Counted from the stretch's first letter, positions 10,020-21,700 are shown. The stretch: 64,000 bases of DNA from Adiantum capillus-veneris (GCA_014529385.2 CM043968.1:125075518-125139517), one strand, 5' to 3'. Numbers and translations: made by a program. The notes: generated by a model from the sequence alone, not told the origin.

Positions 10020-10341
10020 AATAGGCTACAAATTGTTCTTTGGAATTGTAGTTTTGTGCTTACCATAATATAGATATTTTGTCTAGTGATTGGGATTAAT
10101 TGTGTGTACAAATCCTCTTGGTTCATAGCAAGATAACTACGCTTACATCAAAAGAAAAATTATAATCTATGAGAGGTAGTATGATGGGATCCGGTGATAG
10201 AAGTATTTCATTGAGCCTTTCAGGGCCGAAGAGAAACACTATACGTTGTTGAAAGTGTATTTTACGGCTAATCCATACGTTAATTCTAATAGATCGTACA
10301 GAATGAAAGCGATAGAAATGATCATCATGTGGGTTATTCAT
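9914..10341 (-). repeat. Two tandem, diverged ORF-like units overlapping the 5' LTR of G
   Basis: Two adjacent minus-strand frames (10341-10123 and 10126-9914) overlap at an ATGA. Aligned without gaps they share about 22 of 47 residues (F Q . . I . . LFG . . RLN . I . . S . . P . ILP . I . Y). The left unit extends into the LTR of element G. I cannot assign a function. The unit period is about 215 bp. Confidence 0.55.
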
Positions 10342-11869
10342 CTAGGATAGTATATGAGAAATGTAGATATGAGAGAAGTGAAGAGATGAGAAGTTTCCCT
10401 CCCAAGCCCTATTCTTGCCGTAGGCAATAAGGATACTGCGGGGAGAGATGTACCTGTAGCAAAGAGAACCTAGAGAGGATGAATTACTAAGAATGAGAGA
10501 GATAGGTTTGGTTAAGGAGATGAGATTAGATACATATATATATATATATATGTTGGATTAGAGATGAAAATGAAAACAACAAGAAATCAAGAAAACATCA
10601 ATGTAGAACACATCTTACTTGAAACCCTTCGGCACCATTATTGATGGGAGAGAGAAGAAGAGTGGATAATTCCACTTTGAATGATACATCAAGTGCAAGA
10701 CCTTCTTTGATTAGAGTTGATCTTCCACGGTTAGCTTGTTGCAAGAATGGCTAGTTTCCCTCTAGGAGAAAGTGTAGGCTTGGGCTTATGTTAATGGCTA
10801 AGTACAATTAGGCATTACTACTCACTTCCTCAAGAATTCCTCTCATCAATGGCTTGAATGCTTGAGTTCTTTCCAAGGAAGAAGAGGTCCCCTTTTATAG
10901 GTGAAGGGAACCCCCAAGGGTTTACACAAGAAGAGAGGAGCCAGTGTGAACAGGAATTGGAAAAGTTGGAAATGAGCTGTCCCTGCATGATGTGGGCAGA
11001 CTGGGGTCCAGTATTTTGATCATATCTCCTCAACCGTGGCTCCAAATAAAAAAGTAAAAATATGGGAAAAAACTTCAGCTCATTAGCTACGATTTTCATT
11101 TTAAAATCGTTTTCCAATTCGGATTGGAACCTTGTGTAAAAAATTCATCAAACTAGGATCCATTTATGGCAGCAAAAGTCTTCATGTGGTCTCCTTAGCC
11201 TAAACTTTCATTTAATTCCAAAGGAAACCTTATGCCATATGAAAGCATGACATTGCTCCTTGACAAAGTTTTGTACTCATGCTTGCAATAATGCATTAAA
11301 ATAAGTGTATCTTTGAAATCATGCCACCTAGTGTCCCACTAGGATTTGATTCTCTCCTAGTAGATATTTAAAAAGAAATATAAGAAAAGTATAAAAAATA
11401 CATAGAATATATATATATTGGATTTTACCCTAGATATAGGATCTAGCTAGGGTGTGAGATGATAATGAAATAGTAGAAATAAAGAATCAATGCTTTTTGC
11501 CCCAAGTTAAAGAGGCGGAGCTATTGATGCTTTTCCCATAGTATTTTCTGATCGTAAAGTAAGGATAGGTTACCCTTGAGAAAAATAATAGGACGAGATA
11601 GAAAGCTTATTATTATACTTAAATATGCATATGTACACTATAGAAAATATAATTATATATCTAAAAAAATACAAGATAGATCTTGTAGCATGCGTTCCCA
11701 CTATGTACGTGTCACAGCACGACAGCGCGTGCTCAAGCAGTAGAGAATGTACATGTTCAATGGGAGAGACATACCTCGAAGAGAAGAGGGCGGTTACTAC
11801 AATCGTCTTTGAAGCAGCCAAGTTTGGATAGTAGAATCTCTAAGCACAGTAGACCTTGAGCACGCGTGC

Positions 11870-11872
<3 letters not shown>
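10342..11872. other. Intergenic, no gene seen
   Basis: AT-rich DNA with a short TA repeat near 10533-10552 and another near 11410-11420. The short ORFs here have no recognisable motif or coding bias. Confidence 0.5.

Positions 11873-11942
<70 letters not shown>
11873..11942. repeat. (AG)n microsatellite
   Basis: About 35 uninterrupted AG units followed by GCGGGGGGGG. It lies outside the LTRs recognised here. Confidence 0.95.
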
Positions 11943-11945
<3 letters not shown>

Positions 11946-12477
11946 GGGGGGGTCGAGGGGCACGGTGTTTGAAACTGCCAACTACTCATGAAACAAAGTG
12001 GATGTGTGAAGGCTAAATTTTTTAGGATAACATTTTTTAGAATATAAATTTGGACGTCTGAAATATGGCTCCAGTAACCACACCCCCAATGTCATGCTAT
12101 GCTATTTAATTATATCACATATATAGCTTTCCACCTATTCATGCTTTCACCCTTATCCAATCATACCTTAGTCCAATCAGATGACTTAACCAGTCATGGT
12201 TCTTCACCAACAATCAGTCAATGACTTGACGAGTTAATCAATTCTTTTGAGTAAAACAACTAAGTTTATTATTTGCAACACATACGCGTTAACAAGCTTT
12301 GTGTTCCTAGCACTAGTTGCATCAATTACTATCGTGAAGCATGTAGGGAAGACTAAATCTCAATTAAGCTCAAGAGTAAATTATTTATCAAGAGTCAGTT
12401 TCTCTTCCAAAAAAAAATCAACGTCTTCTATTGATGTAAGAATACCAATGGCCTTATTACAAAATGTTATAGTAACC

Positions 12478-13017
12478 CTAATCCTCAGGTGTATATTTGA
12501 AGTTGTGATATTCTTGGGCACTCTTTAGGAAGATGCGCGGAGGATTTTCTATAGGGGCTAATAGTCGATAAGTGGCGGGGAGTTGTGGTAATCCTATTGT
12601 CCATCCCTTGCCCAAGAAGTGGCTAGTTCTGCCTATAACAATCACTCGGTCTTTTGGAATGACTGTAATGACCTTGTCATGGACCCACCGATTGAGGTTG
12701 ACGCTTCCATCTGCCGCCATTGCTTTGACATTGGTTGGCCAAAAGGTATAGTAATGGACCAGCCTTAGCTTCTCGCACCATTTGATGTGGCGAAGATCAT
12801 TATTTAAATTCCCTAAGCTTCCAGCCGTGATGGTAAAAGTACTCCTACGAGACCACCAGGCTTGAGACCATCCTCGTTGGGTTTGAAAACGCGGCGGAGT
12901 GGTCGATATCTCAAGGATCCTCATGATTGATGCCCGAAAGTCGTAGTCGTTTGATCGACATGCAGACATGTACATGATGTTGAACACCTGAAATCGCATG
13001 TATGCCTTATGCTGATC
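12478..13017 (-). CDS. Unrecognised exon-like ORF next to the PBS of element H
   Basis: I do not recognise this product. The open frame runs to 13110, but a good 3' splice site (ACGTTTCAG then GATCAG at 13018/13017) suggests the coding part starts at 13017 and gives about 179 codons ending TAG. The composition is protein-like, Trp-rich and basic (RGWSQAWWSRRSTF, HIKWCEKLRLVHYYTF, FLGKGWTIGLPQLP). It lies about 150 bp inside the tRNA-Met PBS of element H, on the same strand, so it may be an internal exon of that element. It has no zinc knuckle or Gag signature. Confidence 0.4.
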   Translation of the reverse strand, partial: DQHKAYMRFQVFNIMYMSACRSNDYDFRASIMRILEISTTPPRFQTQRGWSQAWWSRRSTFTITAGSLGNLNNDLRHIKWCEKLRLVHYYTFWPTNVKAMAADGSVNLNRWVHDKVITVIPKDRVIVIGRTSHFLGKGWTIGLPQLPATYRLLAPIENPPRIFLKSAQEYHNFKYTPED

Positions 13018-13163
13018 CTGAAACGTGTTATATATAAATACGTAAGAATCTAAGATCATTTTAATAGAGTAATTTAGAAACAAAAGTAGCAATAGTGAAA
13101 AAAAAAACACATTCTTCCCCTACATTCCCCTCTTAACGTTGGGTTAACCTCTGTTTATCCTTG

Positions 13164-13175
13164 GCTCTGATACCA
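13164..13175 (-). promoter_or_regulatory. Primer binding site of element H (initiator tRNA-Met type)
   Basis: Reads TGGTATCAGAGC on the minus strand, the classical plant LTR-element PBS. It lies two bases from an LTR end (plus-strand TGTAAGGTCCC at 13178). Confidence 0.9.
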
Positions 13176-13805
13176 ATTGTAAGGTCCCTGTCCTAAAAGA
13201 TCGGGGCGACTTGGAAGATAGCCTTCTTTATCCTCTAAATCCATTGACGACACCCTACTCTGATAATGCGAAGCAAGGGTACGAGCAACGAAAGAGAAGA
13301 AGACTTCCACCTGATGTGTTCGTAGTTACAGGACCCTACACCACAAGCCAGGTCGATGAGGTTAAAGGTTCTATGGACTCTAGATCCTACATTATAAGAG
13401 AAGAAAATCGCTTTCACATATTAAGGATTCAAAAACAACACCTTTTTCCCCACGTTTAAGAGGCACGGCCGCCATCCTTAATTCCTAAATATGACAAGAG
13501 ATAAATCTCTAACTAACTAAGACAAAGTGAAAAGTACTCGACTAATCGAGTCCACCCATCCTTGACTGACAACCTGAGCCAGTCCCCACTTTCCACACCG
13601 CACTTACCCGTTCTTTTAATTTTATCTAATTACTACCACGACATATACAACAATGTTTCTTAATCAATTCTTAATACAAGTTCTTTAGTACAATCCTTTC
13701 AAACATCATCAAACAATTCTTTCATAACCAGAGTTAAAGAATTCTATAATCCGCAAAAAAAGAGTCTTTAGTTCTATACAAGTTTTGCTGCTAACCATGG
13801 ACTTT

Positions 13806-14002
13806 CTCTGTCTAACCGACAGAGCCTTTGCAAAGGTTTTTCCTGATCCCTAACCGCGAGATGCGCATACTTCCCTTTTGCTAACTGCAAGGGACATCTT
13901 GCTATCCGCAAGGCATCTTGCTAACCGCAAGGTAAAAAAAAGAAAGTTGATGACCTCAACTTTAATTTCCGCTAACCGCGGATTCCTCTCGCTAACCACG
14001 AG
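13806..14002 (-). ncRNA. Array of covarying hairpins with constant TAACC loop (H LTR leader)
   Basis: At least seven small stem-loops follow one another, each closing the pentanucleotide TAACC or a one-base variant. Stems are CTCTGTC/GACAGAG (13806-13824), CCCTT..GC/GCAAGGG (13873-13893), CTTGC/GCAAG (13898-13912, loop TATCC), CTTGC/GCAAG (13917-13931), AAAGTTGA/TCAACTTT (13943-13963, loop TGACC), TCCGC/GCGGA (13968-13982), CTCG/CGAG (13988-14002). The stems differ in sequence yet pair, while the loop stays fixed. In the element RNA the loop reads GGUUA. The array lies between the LTR-encoded frame and the PBS. Confidence 0.7.
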
Positions 14003-14266
14003 TTCATCTGGAAACAAGATTTTCTTTTAGTATTTCATATTCTAAATGTTTCTTTCAACAAGATCAATCAAAATCATATTCTCAAACCATAATCACTTAT
14101 CAACAATATTTCTTTATCAAACAATAATAGTTTATAAAAACAATACTTTTACTACTTTAAGAAACATATGCTTGTTTCATGTGATTGAACAATCACTTTT
14201 CCGGTCGGTTTAAGGTAAGGTGAAATCTAAATTCATCTTACCGGTCAACATGAATACTATGCATAA

Positions 14267-14461
14267 TTATAAATTTGTTTTACCGGATTTGGAGCGCGTG
14301 CGACTAACTCCTGTGCTGGCAAGTTGGATGGCTTCGACTTCTTCATCGATTGATGCTTCCGCATGAGGTACGTTTGGAGTTGACACCCTTCTTCCCACCT
14401 TCCTTGGTGGTGCAACGGCATGGGCGTCCTTGGAACTTCGCGTTATACGCTTCGGAGCTAT
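14267..14461 (-). pseudogene. LTR-encoded basic leader frame of element H (start codon reads ATA)
   Basis: The minus-strand frame IAPKRITRSSKDAHAV...IDEEVEAIQ aligns with the LTR-encoded frame of element B (MAPVKRTRFGGAHD...IDEEMEE). Where B has ATG, H has ATA at 14461-14459, consistent with loss of the start by one transition. A possible 5' splice site (TCCG/GTAAAA) lies near 14281, but its phase does not fit the ORF at 12478-13017. The frame is open further upstream to 14647. Function in either family is inferred only as an N-terminal extension of Gag. Confidence 0.5.
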
Positions 14462-14666
14462 AGCTTCGGAATGGAGAAAAGAAAAGCGCGTTGATGGGGA
14501 GAGAGAGAGAGAGTGTTCACAAGTCGGGTGACGACACGTCGAAGATTGGAGATGGAGATGGCTTGAAGGTGAGAGGTTAAGGGAGAGAGGCTTCCTCCGG
14601 CGCGTCGTTGTGAGAGAGCTTCCGCTTTTGTAGATGTGTGTGTTCAAAGTGAGAGGAGAAGGGTCC

Positions 14667-14674
14667 TTTATATA
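14667..14674 (-). promoter_or_regulatory. Putative TATA box of the H LTR
   Basis: TATATAAA on the minus strand, about 210 bases upstream of the LTR-encoded frame. It is in the same relative place as TATTTAAA in the B LTRs. Confidence 0.5.
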
Positions 14675-14929
14675 GGCCTTAGGGGGGTGCTAAAAATACT
14701 GAGAGGTTTCAAGAATAGGAGAAGGAAAAGCTCGCGCGTCGTAGCGGCTCTTTTTTTTTTTTTCCTTGACGTTCGTGAATCTTATGCGCGATTTTAAAAA
14801 GCTCTATACTTACAAGTTCCCATTCTATTTTGAAAGAGATAAGAAAGAAGTATCCTAATTTTGACTCACCTCTCTTTCTCTCCTAAAAATACTATCTCTA
14901 AGCTTTTTCTTCACACATAGATTAGGTTC

Positions 14930-14974
14930 CCACATAAACCTATCGTTCCACATAAACCTATCGTTCCACATAAA
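14930..14974. repeat. 18-bp tandem repeat, 2.5 copies
   Basis: CCACATAAACCTATCGTT is repeated at 14930, 14948 and partly at 14966. Confidence 0.85.
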
Positions 14975-15212
14975 GAAAAATCATAAATAAATGGATTCTG
15001 AACCCGATTTTCAATCCGATTGCTCTGATAAACTCATGATGACTCACAAAATTGAGAATCTCAATTGCTTTGCAAAATAACTGAAATGGCTTATATGAAT
15101 AAATGTTGGGTACATTACACACGTGGGGTCCATGTTGTAAACCAGGGGCTTGGGCAACCCGCCTAAAGGAAGGCCAACAGCAACATGAGCTATGTATATA
15201 GTGCACATACAA

Positions 15213-17264
15213 GTTGTGGTATGCTCTGTGTGGTTAGTTTGGTGTTCTGCTCAGTGTTGGTGTGGTTATGCCGTTTTGGTGTGCAGTGAGTATGCTTTTG
15301 GTTGAACATAAATGTTCAATAGGGGGGTGGGTAATGATGGTGCAACCAAAGTTGGTCCGCGCTATAAAGTGTGTTATGCAAATCAAAGGGTGCTAACATG
15401 TGCAATCTAGAGAGCTAAAGCAGGTATGAAGGCTCTGAGCAGGCAGGTGGCAGTGGAAATGCAGGTTTACAGTGTTTTTTTAGGCCAGGGAGCCTCCAAA
15501 GTGAGATAATTATGATGGAAAGGCAAGGTTTCCAAAGTGCAGGGATGTGTCCTAGAATGAAGTGTTCGAGGTGCTCTAGAAGCTCGTCCAGACCGCTCAT
15601 CAAACGGAGCCACGATGTGCGAGATATGTGAGCTCAAAGTTAGAATGCTTTGCAGATCCCCAACGGGCAGGGCAGGTACAGATAGGTGGTCAGAACTAGT
15701 ATCAGTGGATGCATGCGTAAAACTTGAGCTGTGGAGCATGATGATCTTTCTGGATTGCCATTCGGAGCTCAGATGGGCAAGTTATGGCTTGTGGAGTATT
15801 TACAGGGGGTCGGGTATGTGCTCACCGGGCCACGTCGATAGGCGTGCTGACAAGGACTTTTTTTTGGAGTGGCCAAGGTTTTGAAAAAGCATACAATGTC
15901 AGAAATCAACCAGAGTTTGCGTCGCACTGATCAAAGTTGTGGACACTGGGATACGTTCAAGCCAACAAACTCACACACGATCATGACAACGATGGGTCCG
16001 ATTTCTCCTGCATTATGGATCACCGTTCGAGGATGTGGGATGGCTGAAATGTGGTGAGGCTCTTGGGATATAAATTCAGTAAGAGGAAATCCGATATGGC
16101 AAGGCTAAACAAAAACCTCATGAGGATGTCTGGTCTTGAGCACCGGCGGCATACCAAATGGAGGCTCGGAGATTAAAGTCCTTTCTTTGTTGTAATTTCA
16201 AAAGGCAGGTGGTGGTTGGAAAAAAAGGGGTTCTCAATACTCAAGGGGAGGGCCAAAGAAAAAGATTTTCCTTATTTTTGAGGATTAGCTTTGGAGTCGG
16301 CGCCGGGGCTTAGAAAGCAATTGTTTTTTTTCTTATTAAAGCTAAGAGGAGGGGGAAGAAGAGTGGGTGTTTTTGAAAAAGGAGAAGGAGAGCTTTTCTT
16401 TTGGGGAAAAAGACGAGAATTGGAAGAGGGAGGTTTTTTTTCGTACGCTCGATGTCGGCACGCACTATCCAGAAGTGGCTTGGAAGGGCATGAGCTTTGC
16501 AGGTGAAGAAGGTAGCGAGGGCTACCAAAACGTAGAGCTGCGGCCGAAGTGAAGCGAGAGGTGAATTTTTCCATCGAGGCGTGTGCCGATCAATTCGTTT
16601 TGTCGAGGGAGGTGTGTGTCCCTCTGTATGAAGCGGCGATGGCCATGGAGTAGCCTTGAGCACAGTTCATGGAGTTTGTACATGGTTTCTGGTTTGAAGG
16701 AGAAGCTGTGATTGTCGATTTTGGTGTTGTCTCTTCCCCCTTCCCCCCTTTCTTCTTTGCTCATCTCCAAGGTGTGTGGTGCCGGTGTGTGTGAGCGTGT
16801 GCGCCCCCCTGGGCCCCCTGTGTGTGTGAGAGAGAAAGAGAGAGAGGTGTTGAGTTGCGGAAGAGCTGAAAGCAGGCAAGATTGGTGTGATCGTTGTTTG
16901 ATGATCGTGCAAAGCGTGTGTGCGTTGGGCAAAGTGCAGGCGAGGCCCTGCTAGTGTGAGTTGCTTATTTTGAAGGTGTTTTCGAGAGGACAGGGGTGAT
17001 GTGAATACCCTGAGCTATATAGGGACCATTGCGTGTGTGTCGGGTGTGTTCCCCATTCCCCCTCTCCAGCGGCCTACCAGCTTGACCAAATCAGATGGGA
17101 TTTGAACCAAAGCATGTCCTAATAGAATAGAGCCTTTCTATACCATCAAATGACCATTCGGCTGGGGTCGATGGGGTCCCTAGTAGAAAAGTTCGGTTTT
17201 TGAAAAATGCCAGAATTCGGACCTGACTCCACAGATGGCTTGCGTATGAGGTCCAGTCAAATTC
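15213..17264. other. No supported gene; possible LTR start at 15334
   Basis: A purine-rich run ending GGGGGGTGGGTAA is followed by TGATGGTGCAACC at 15334, which looks like a polypurine tract and LTR start. I find no partner LTR. A TATATAGGG near 17012 could be a promoter. The 16.2-17.0 kb ORFs on both strands are purine- or pyrimidine-rich low-complexity reading, not convincing genes. This is the host sequence into which element A inserted. Confidence 0.35.
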
Positions 17265-17269
17265 GGCAT

Positions 17270-17591
17270 TGTTAACCCTCACGGCTCACGGTCACCCTAT
17301 CACCTACGACGGACGTTCTAACCTACGGTGGACATTGTATTATTTATTTGGTAGAGTCAGGTACCGGGCTTGTCGGTCCAATAGGAAAAGGGTAAGAGTG
17401 ATCGCCGATGAGAGGCGCACTCTAACTGGAACATTCAAGGGATTAGTTGGCTAAGCATGGGCGCCCAAGTGTGAATGGGGCGGGCTCATATAAAAGTCAA
17501 CTAAACCTAAAATTCACTCATTCTCTCATTTGTGCAATAGAAGAGTGCTCTTGCTCCATCTCCATCTCCATCTTCTTCTTCTTCACCTCCT

Positions 17592-17623
<32 letters not shown>

Positions 17624-17629
17624 CGAGCG

Positions 17630-17699
<70 letters not shown>

Positions 17700-17915
17700 A
17701 TCGAGCATTACGAAGGCACAACGGTGGAGAAGCAACGGCTCCTTCTTCTTCGCGGCGAGGAATCCTCCACGAAGCAAGCGTAGAGCGGTGAGTGACACAC
17801 CATCGCCTTCTTTGAGCTTACTAGTTTAAGCTTGTTGTGTGCTTGGAGCCATTTGTGGCTCGCATACGGTGTATCGGCAAGTTCCTTGCATTGACACGTG
17901 CGACATTCGCGCACA
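17270..17915 (+). repeat. 5' LTR of element A
   Basis: 646 bp. It contains TATAAAA at 17489-17495, about 100 bp before a compound microsatellite: (GT)n near 17594-17620, then (GA)n at about 17630-17693. The same architecture occurs in the related LTRs at 31342, 37299 and 62039. Confidence 0.93.
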
Positions 17916-17919
17916 TTTT

Positions 17920-17936
17920 TGGCACCGCTACCGAGG
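17920..17936 (+). promoter_or_regulatory. Primer binding site of element A
   Basis: TGGCACCGCTACCGAGG, four bases after the LTR end. It resembles the TGGCGCCGTTGCCGGGG site of plant Tat/Athila/Ogre elements. Confidence 0.85.
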
Positions 17937-18728
17937 AATGCCATACATGAAGCTCGAGTAGCACTATGTGCTTCTCCGTGGTGCAATTTCTATTGTAGGA
18001 AAGGTAAGGAAGGAGTGTGTGTGTGTTGAGAAGAGGGATTTGGTGTTATACTGTGTGTTTTTTTAATTAATGGAGTTTTCAAACGTTCTCTGTTTATTCT
18101 CTGTGTATTAAGGTAGTTAGTTTTCTTTGTTAATAGAGATTTCAAAGGTTCTGTGTTTATTCTCTGTGTATTAAGGTAGTTAGTTTTCTGTGTACAGTAA
18201 GTAGGAAGTAAATTAGGGAGAGTTAATAGAGTGTTAGTGTGTAAGAGTAGGTATATTAGTTAGAAGTAGGTAGATAGAGTGTGTATGTGCTCTCGCGCAG
18301 GCCGCGGCGACCTTATCCTTTTAAAAAAATAATAATTAAAAAAATAAAAAAATAAAAAGTTTAAAGGTAGAACCGGGATCGGGAATATCTCCCAAACCCA
18401 AGCTCAGACCCAAGCCCAAGCTCACGCTCAAGCCTAGGCCTCAGTCACCTTTAAAAAAACGAATTTTAGCTTCACACGTAGCTAAAATCAATTTTTTGAG
18501 GACCAACGGAACGTCAGATGCCCGAAAATTGTGCTGTAAAGCACACAGTGACCCTCTAAGTGATACGCTCGTTTTGAGCTATCACACACTTTAATAAAAA
18601 AAAATCAAACATTAAAAAACATCAAAAATAAGAAAAAATCAAGTAGAAAACGGGATGCAAAACACCCACAAAACAAAGCAAGTAACCTTTGAGGGTACTT
18701 GCCGACACTTGTAGGGCACCCAAAGCAC
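17937..18728 (+). other. Untranslated leader of element A
   Basis: It holds a duplicated segment around 18060-18190 (TTTCAAA.GTTCT.TGTTTATTCTCTGTGTATTAAGG repeated), an A-rich tract near 18320-18360, and a run of imperfect CAAGCCCAAGCTC repeats at about 18400-18440. No gene is seen. Confidence 0.6.
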
Positions 18729-21700
18729 ATGTATCTATGCTCTGGTCGTGTGCTAGAGTACGAACAACTAGCTAGTGCTTCGATTTACGCGGGTCCTCAC
18801 TATCCTTCCACGCTAGGGTCTACGCCCTCGGCGGGGACCCAAGGTAGTGCAACCCAAGACCCAAATATAGCGGCTAGCGACTCTTCCTCTGACTACGATA
18901 TTATGGAAGAGCATCTTACACAAAGCCCCGAGGGAACAAATGAAACCGTGCCTAGCTGGGCCCAACAACCTGGAACTAGTGTTTTTAGTCTTTTGATGGA
19001 AACTTTTAGTAGAGCTAAACGCTCTGAACCTACGGCTAGTGAAGTAAACGAAGGGGGTCACATCTCCTGTAGACCCCACACTCCCTCAGAGTGTCCACGT
19101 GGACATTCTACCTACCTCATTTAATGAGGAGCCTACCGAGCTACCACCTTTCAAAGTCGCCTCTAAGGTAGCGGTGACTAAAATTCAAAACACGGGAAGC
19201 AACATTGCATCCACCTCACGACAACCCTCTGGTACACCAAGTTTGGACAGGGTATTTCTCAATGAAAATTGGGAATATGACCTACACATGGAGACTTTGA
19301 CCGACCTATACATGGGCTACACATACCATGTGGGTTGGTTAGAAGTTGTACAATCCACATCTAGTGCCACTAGTCTAGAGGAACAACAACACATGATCTG
19401 CAATGTCATCCATAGGATTATCCAGTCCGAGAGACAAAATCGTGGAATAAACATACCTTCGACCGGTCCTATGCGATTTTTAGACACGGGCAAAGGGAAA
19501 CAACCCACTCTATCACAAATGGAGACTCCCCCAATGAGTCCCATCGATCCCCCATATGTTGTTTCGCCAGGGGTCTCAATGCTATCTGAGCCCACAAGTG
19601 ATAGCTTTACTTTTCCAAGTCTAGCTCATCTTTCCCTGGATGACACCCTGGATACCATGCCTACCCCAATGATGGGCATGCCAAGAAACACACCATGGAC
19701 CTCGTTTGTTAGTAAAGCACCGCTACATGGTAGCGCAATGCCTGCAATAGTACCTACAAGTGCCTACCAATCGTATGCACCTATGGGTCCACGTACTCAT
19801 GTAGTCCCTACCCCTCCCATTGTTTCAACTACGTATGCTCCACAACCACAATACACAAGTTCTTATTTCCATGGGACTATACCGGCTAGAATTAGCATGT
19901 CACATCCGACGTCTGCTATGCCTAGGGCCACTCATATGAACTATGGACCACCACTTGGCACAACATCGTACCCAACGTGGAACCCAAGGGCTTCCTATGC
20001 GCCAAGCCCAATGCCAATACCTACTCCACATGTAGTCTCTGGAGCACCTTCACCCACGGTGCCTACTCATTTAGGTGACTTGGCAACATTTGCTCAATCT
20101 ATTGGTCGATCTACTGCTGAGAATATGCGTAACATGCCTAATAGAGAGCCTAGAAGTAAGGTAGTACAAATAGCCAAGCTCACACAAAAATTTAGTGGAG
20201 ATGGGGATGTGAGAAAGCATATCAAAGTGTTTGAACAAATATGCGATTCTCTAGGATAACACAATGACCTACATAAGGGCAATGCTTTAAGCCTAACCTT
20301 AAGTGGAAAGGCTAGGGATTGGTATAGAACCCTAAGGGTGGAAGAAAAAACGATTTACCCTACTCTTAGGAGACTGTTCTTAAAAGAATACATACGAGAG
20401 GGAGTACTTTGGGGTGTAGCCTCTCAGCTCCAGAAAGCCCAATGAGAGGAAGGAGAGTCGGTGAAAGACTTCATAAGTCGCTTGAATTCTCGTTGTAATC
20501 CAAATGAGCGCTTCCACAATAACCAATTGCTTGATAGATTCATTAGGGGATTACGACATGAAGAAACCTACAATGGCCTAGTCATTAGAGGTATCACCAC
20601 TTGGGAAGCAGTCACCACCAATGCGATCCAATTGGAGGATAATTTAATGATTCAAGGAGAAAGATTGTCTATTGAGACTAAATCTATTAGCTCACAAGCA
20701 TCGGGGCATCAACCAATGATCCTAAAGCCTATTGCTAAGGAGCCAAAGATATCTGAGATGACTTTAGCAGATCTCACCAAGGCTATTCAAGAGAGTCTTA
20801 GAGACAATCGTGCTCCGCAAAACAATCATATGTATCCAAGAAGGGATCAGCAATGGTGCTCAGTATGCTATGGACCGCATAGTACCAGCGAATGCGCTAC
20901 TTTTAGAGTAAAATTCAATGGGAATTGCAATGCCTGTGGGAGGTATGGTCATCAAGATAAGGATTGCATAGTATTTAAGCGTGCGATGGCCAATAGACCA
21001 ACCTTAGCATGGACAGACACACCTCGAGTGCCTGCATTGACGCCGGCCCCACCTCTTGAACAAACAACACAACACATGGTCCCTAGGGCCCAAAATGTTG
21101 TTCAAACAACACCCTTACCACCTCCAGTGCTAGGACCACAACCACCACATCCGAGAATCACTTCTGTGAATCAAGTGGGTTGTGAGTCATCTATTTCTTG
21201 ATGGGAAGGCTATGAGGAAGATATAGATCCTAATATCGCCTATGGGATGGATGTACTTGAAGAAAGTCCACAATACTACATGGAGGACTATTGGGGACAA
21301 GTCAAACCTGTATATCAAGTAGCTGCTCTTGCGGCACGAGGCCAAAATATCAATTACACTGCTAAGAGACCACCTCTTCAATGCTATGAGTGTGGAGGTC
21401 CACATCGTGTAGCCGAGTGTCCTATTAGGCTACAAAAGAACGCCAAACTAATGCAAACCAATCAAGCGAGCATGTCTACAATGCCGATACTCATGTGTAA
21501 TCGATGTGGCATAGATCATTTGATTGCCCAATGTCCAAATAATCCAAATGCACCGAAGATCACGCCATTAAACTTGATTGAAGTTACCAAGGAGCTATCA
21601 CCAAGTACACCCGTGGTACCAGTAAACGTACTCACACGATCGATGCTCCAAAAACAAAATTATATTCTTGAGGAAAGAGACACGGCATCAATTGCCCAAT

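Larger units (their letters stand above)
13178..15000 (-). mobile_element. Element H: 5' LTR (outer end uncertain)
   Basis: It begins TGTAAGGTCCC beside a tRNA-Met PBS. Several blocks match the order found in the B LTRs: CCC.ACGTTTAAGAGGCACG versus CCC.ATGTTTCAGAGGCACG, CAACCTGAGCCAG.CCCC, CTAATTACTACCAC, the hairpin array, a basic LTR-encoded frame, and a TATA box (TATATAAA on the minus strand, plus 14667-14674). I therefore read it as a diverged relative of the B LTR. I find no second LTR and cannot fix the outer border. A three-copy 18 bp tandem at 14930-14974 lies near the probable end. Confidence 0.7.

Noticed and set aside
10123-10341. Weak resemblance of the tandem ORFs to a ClpP-like pattern (RIVFLFG, then a hydrophobic stretch)
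   Set aside because: Spacing does not fit ClpP and no catalytic Ser/His context follows; probably chance.
13164-13175. tRNA gene at the TGGTATCAGAGC motif
   Set aside because: Only the 3'-end complement is present, beside an LTR border; it is a primer binding site, not a cloverleaf.
16272-16954. Cluster of overlapping ORFs on both strands
   Set aside because: Composition is purine/pyrimidine skewed, frames overlap antisense, and none has a motif or plausible splice context.
17595-17830. Several ORFs of 60-114 codons made of ER, RE, SL or LS dipeptides
   Set aside because: They are readings of the (GA)n or (TC)n microsatellite in different frames; the same holds at 31.6, 37.5, 52.2, 60.8 and 62.3 kb.
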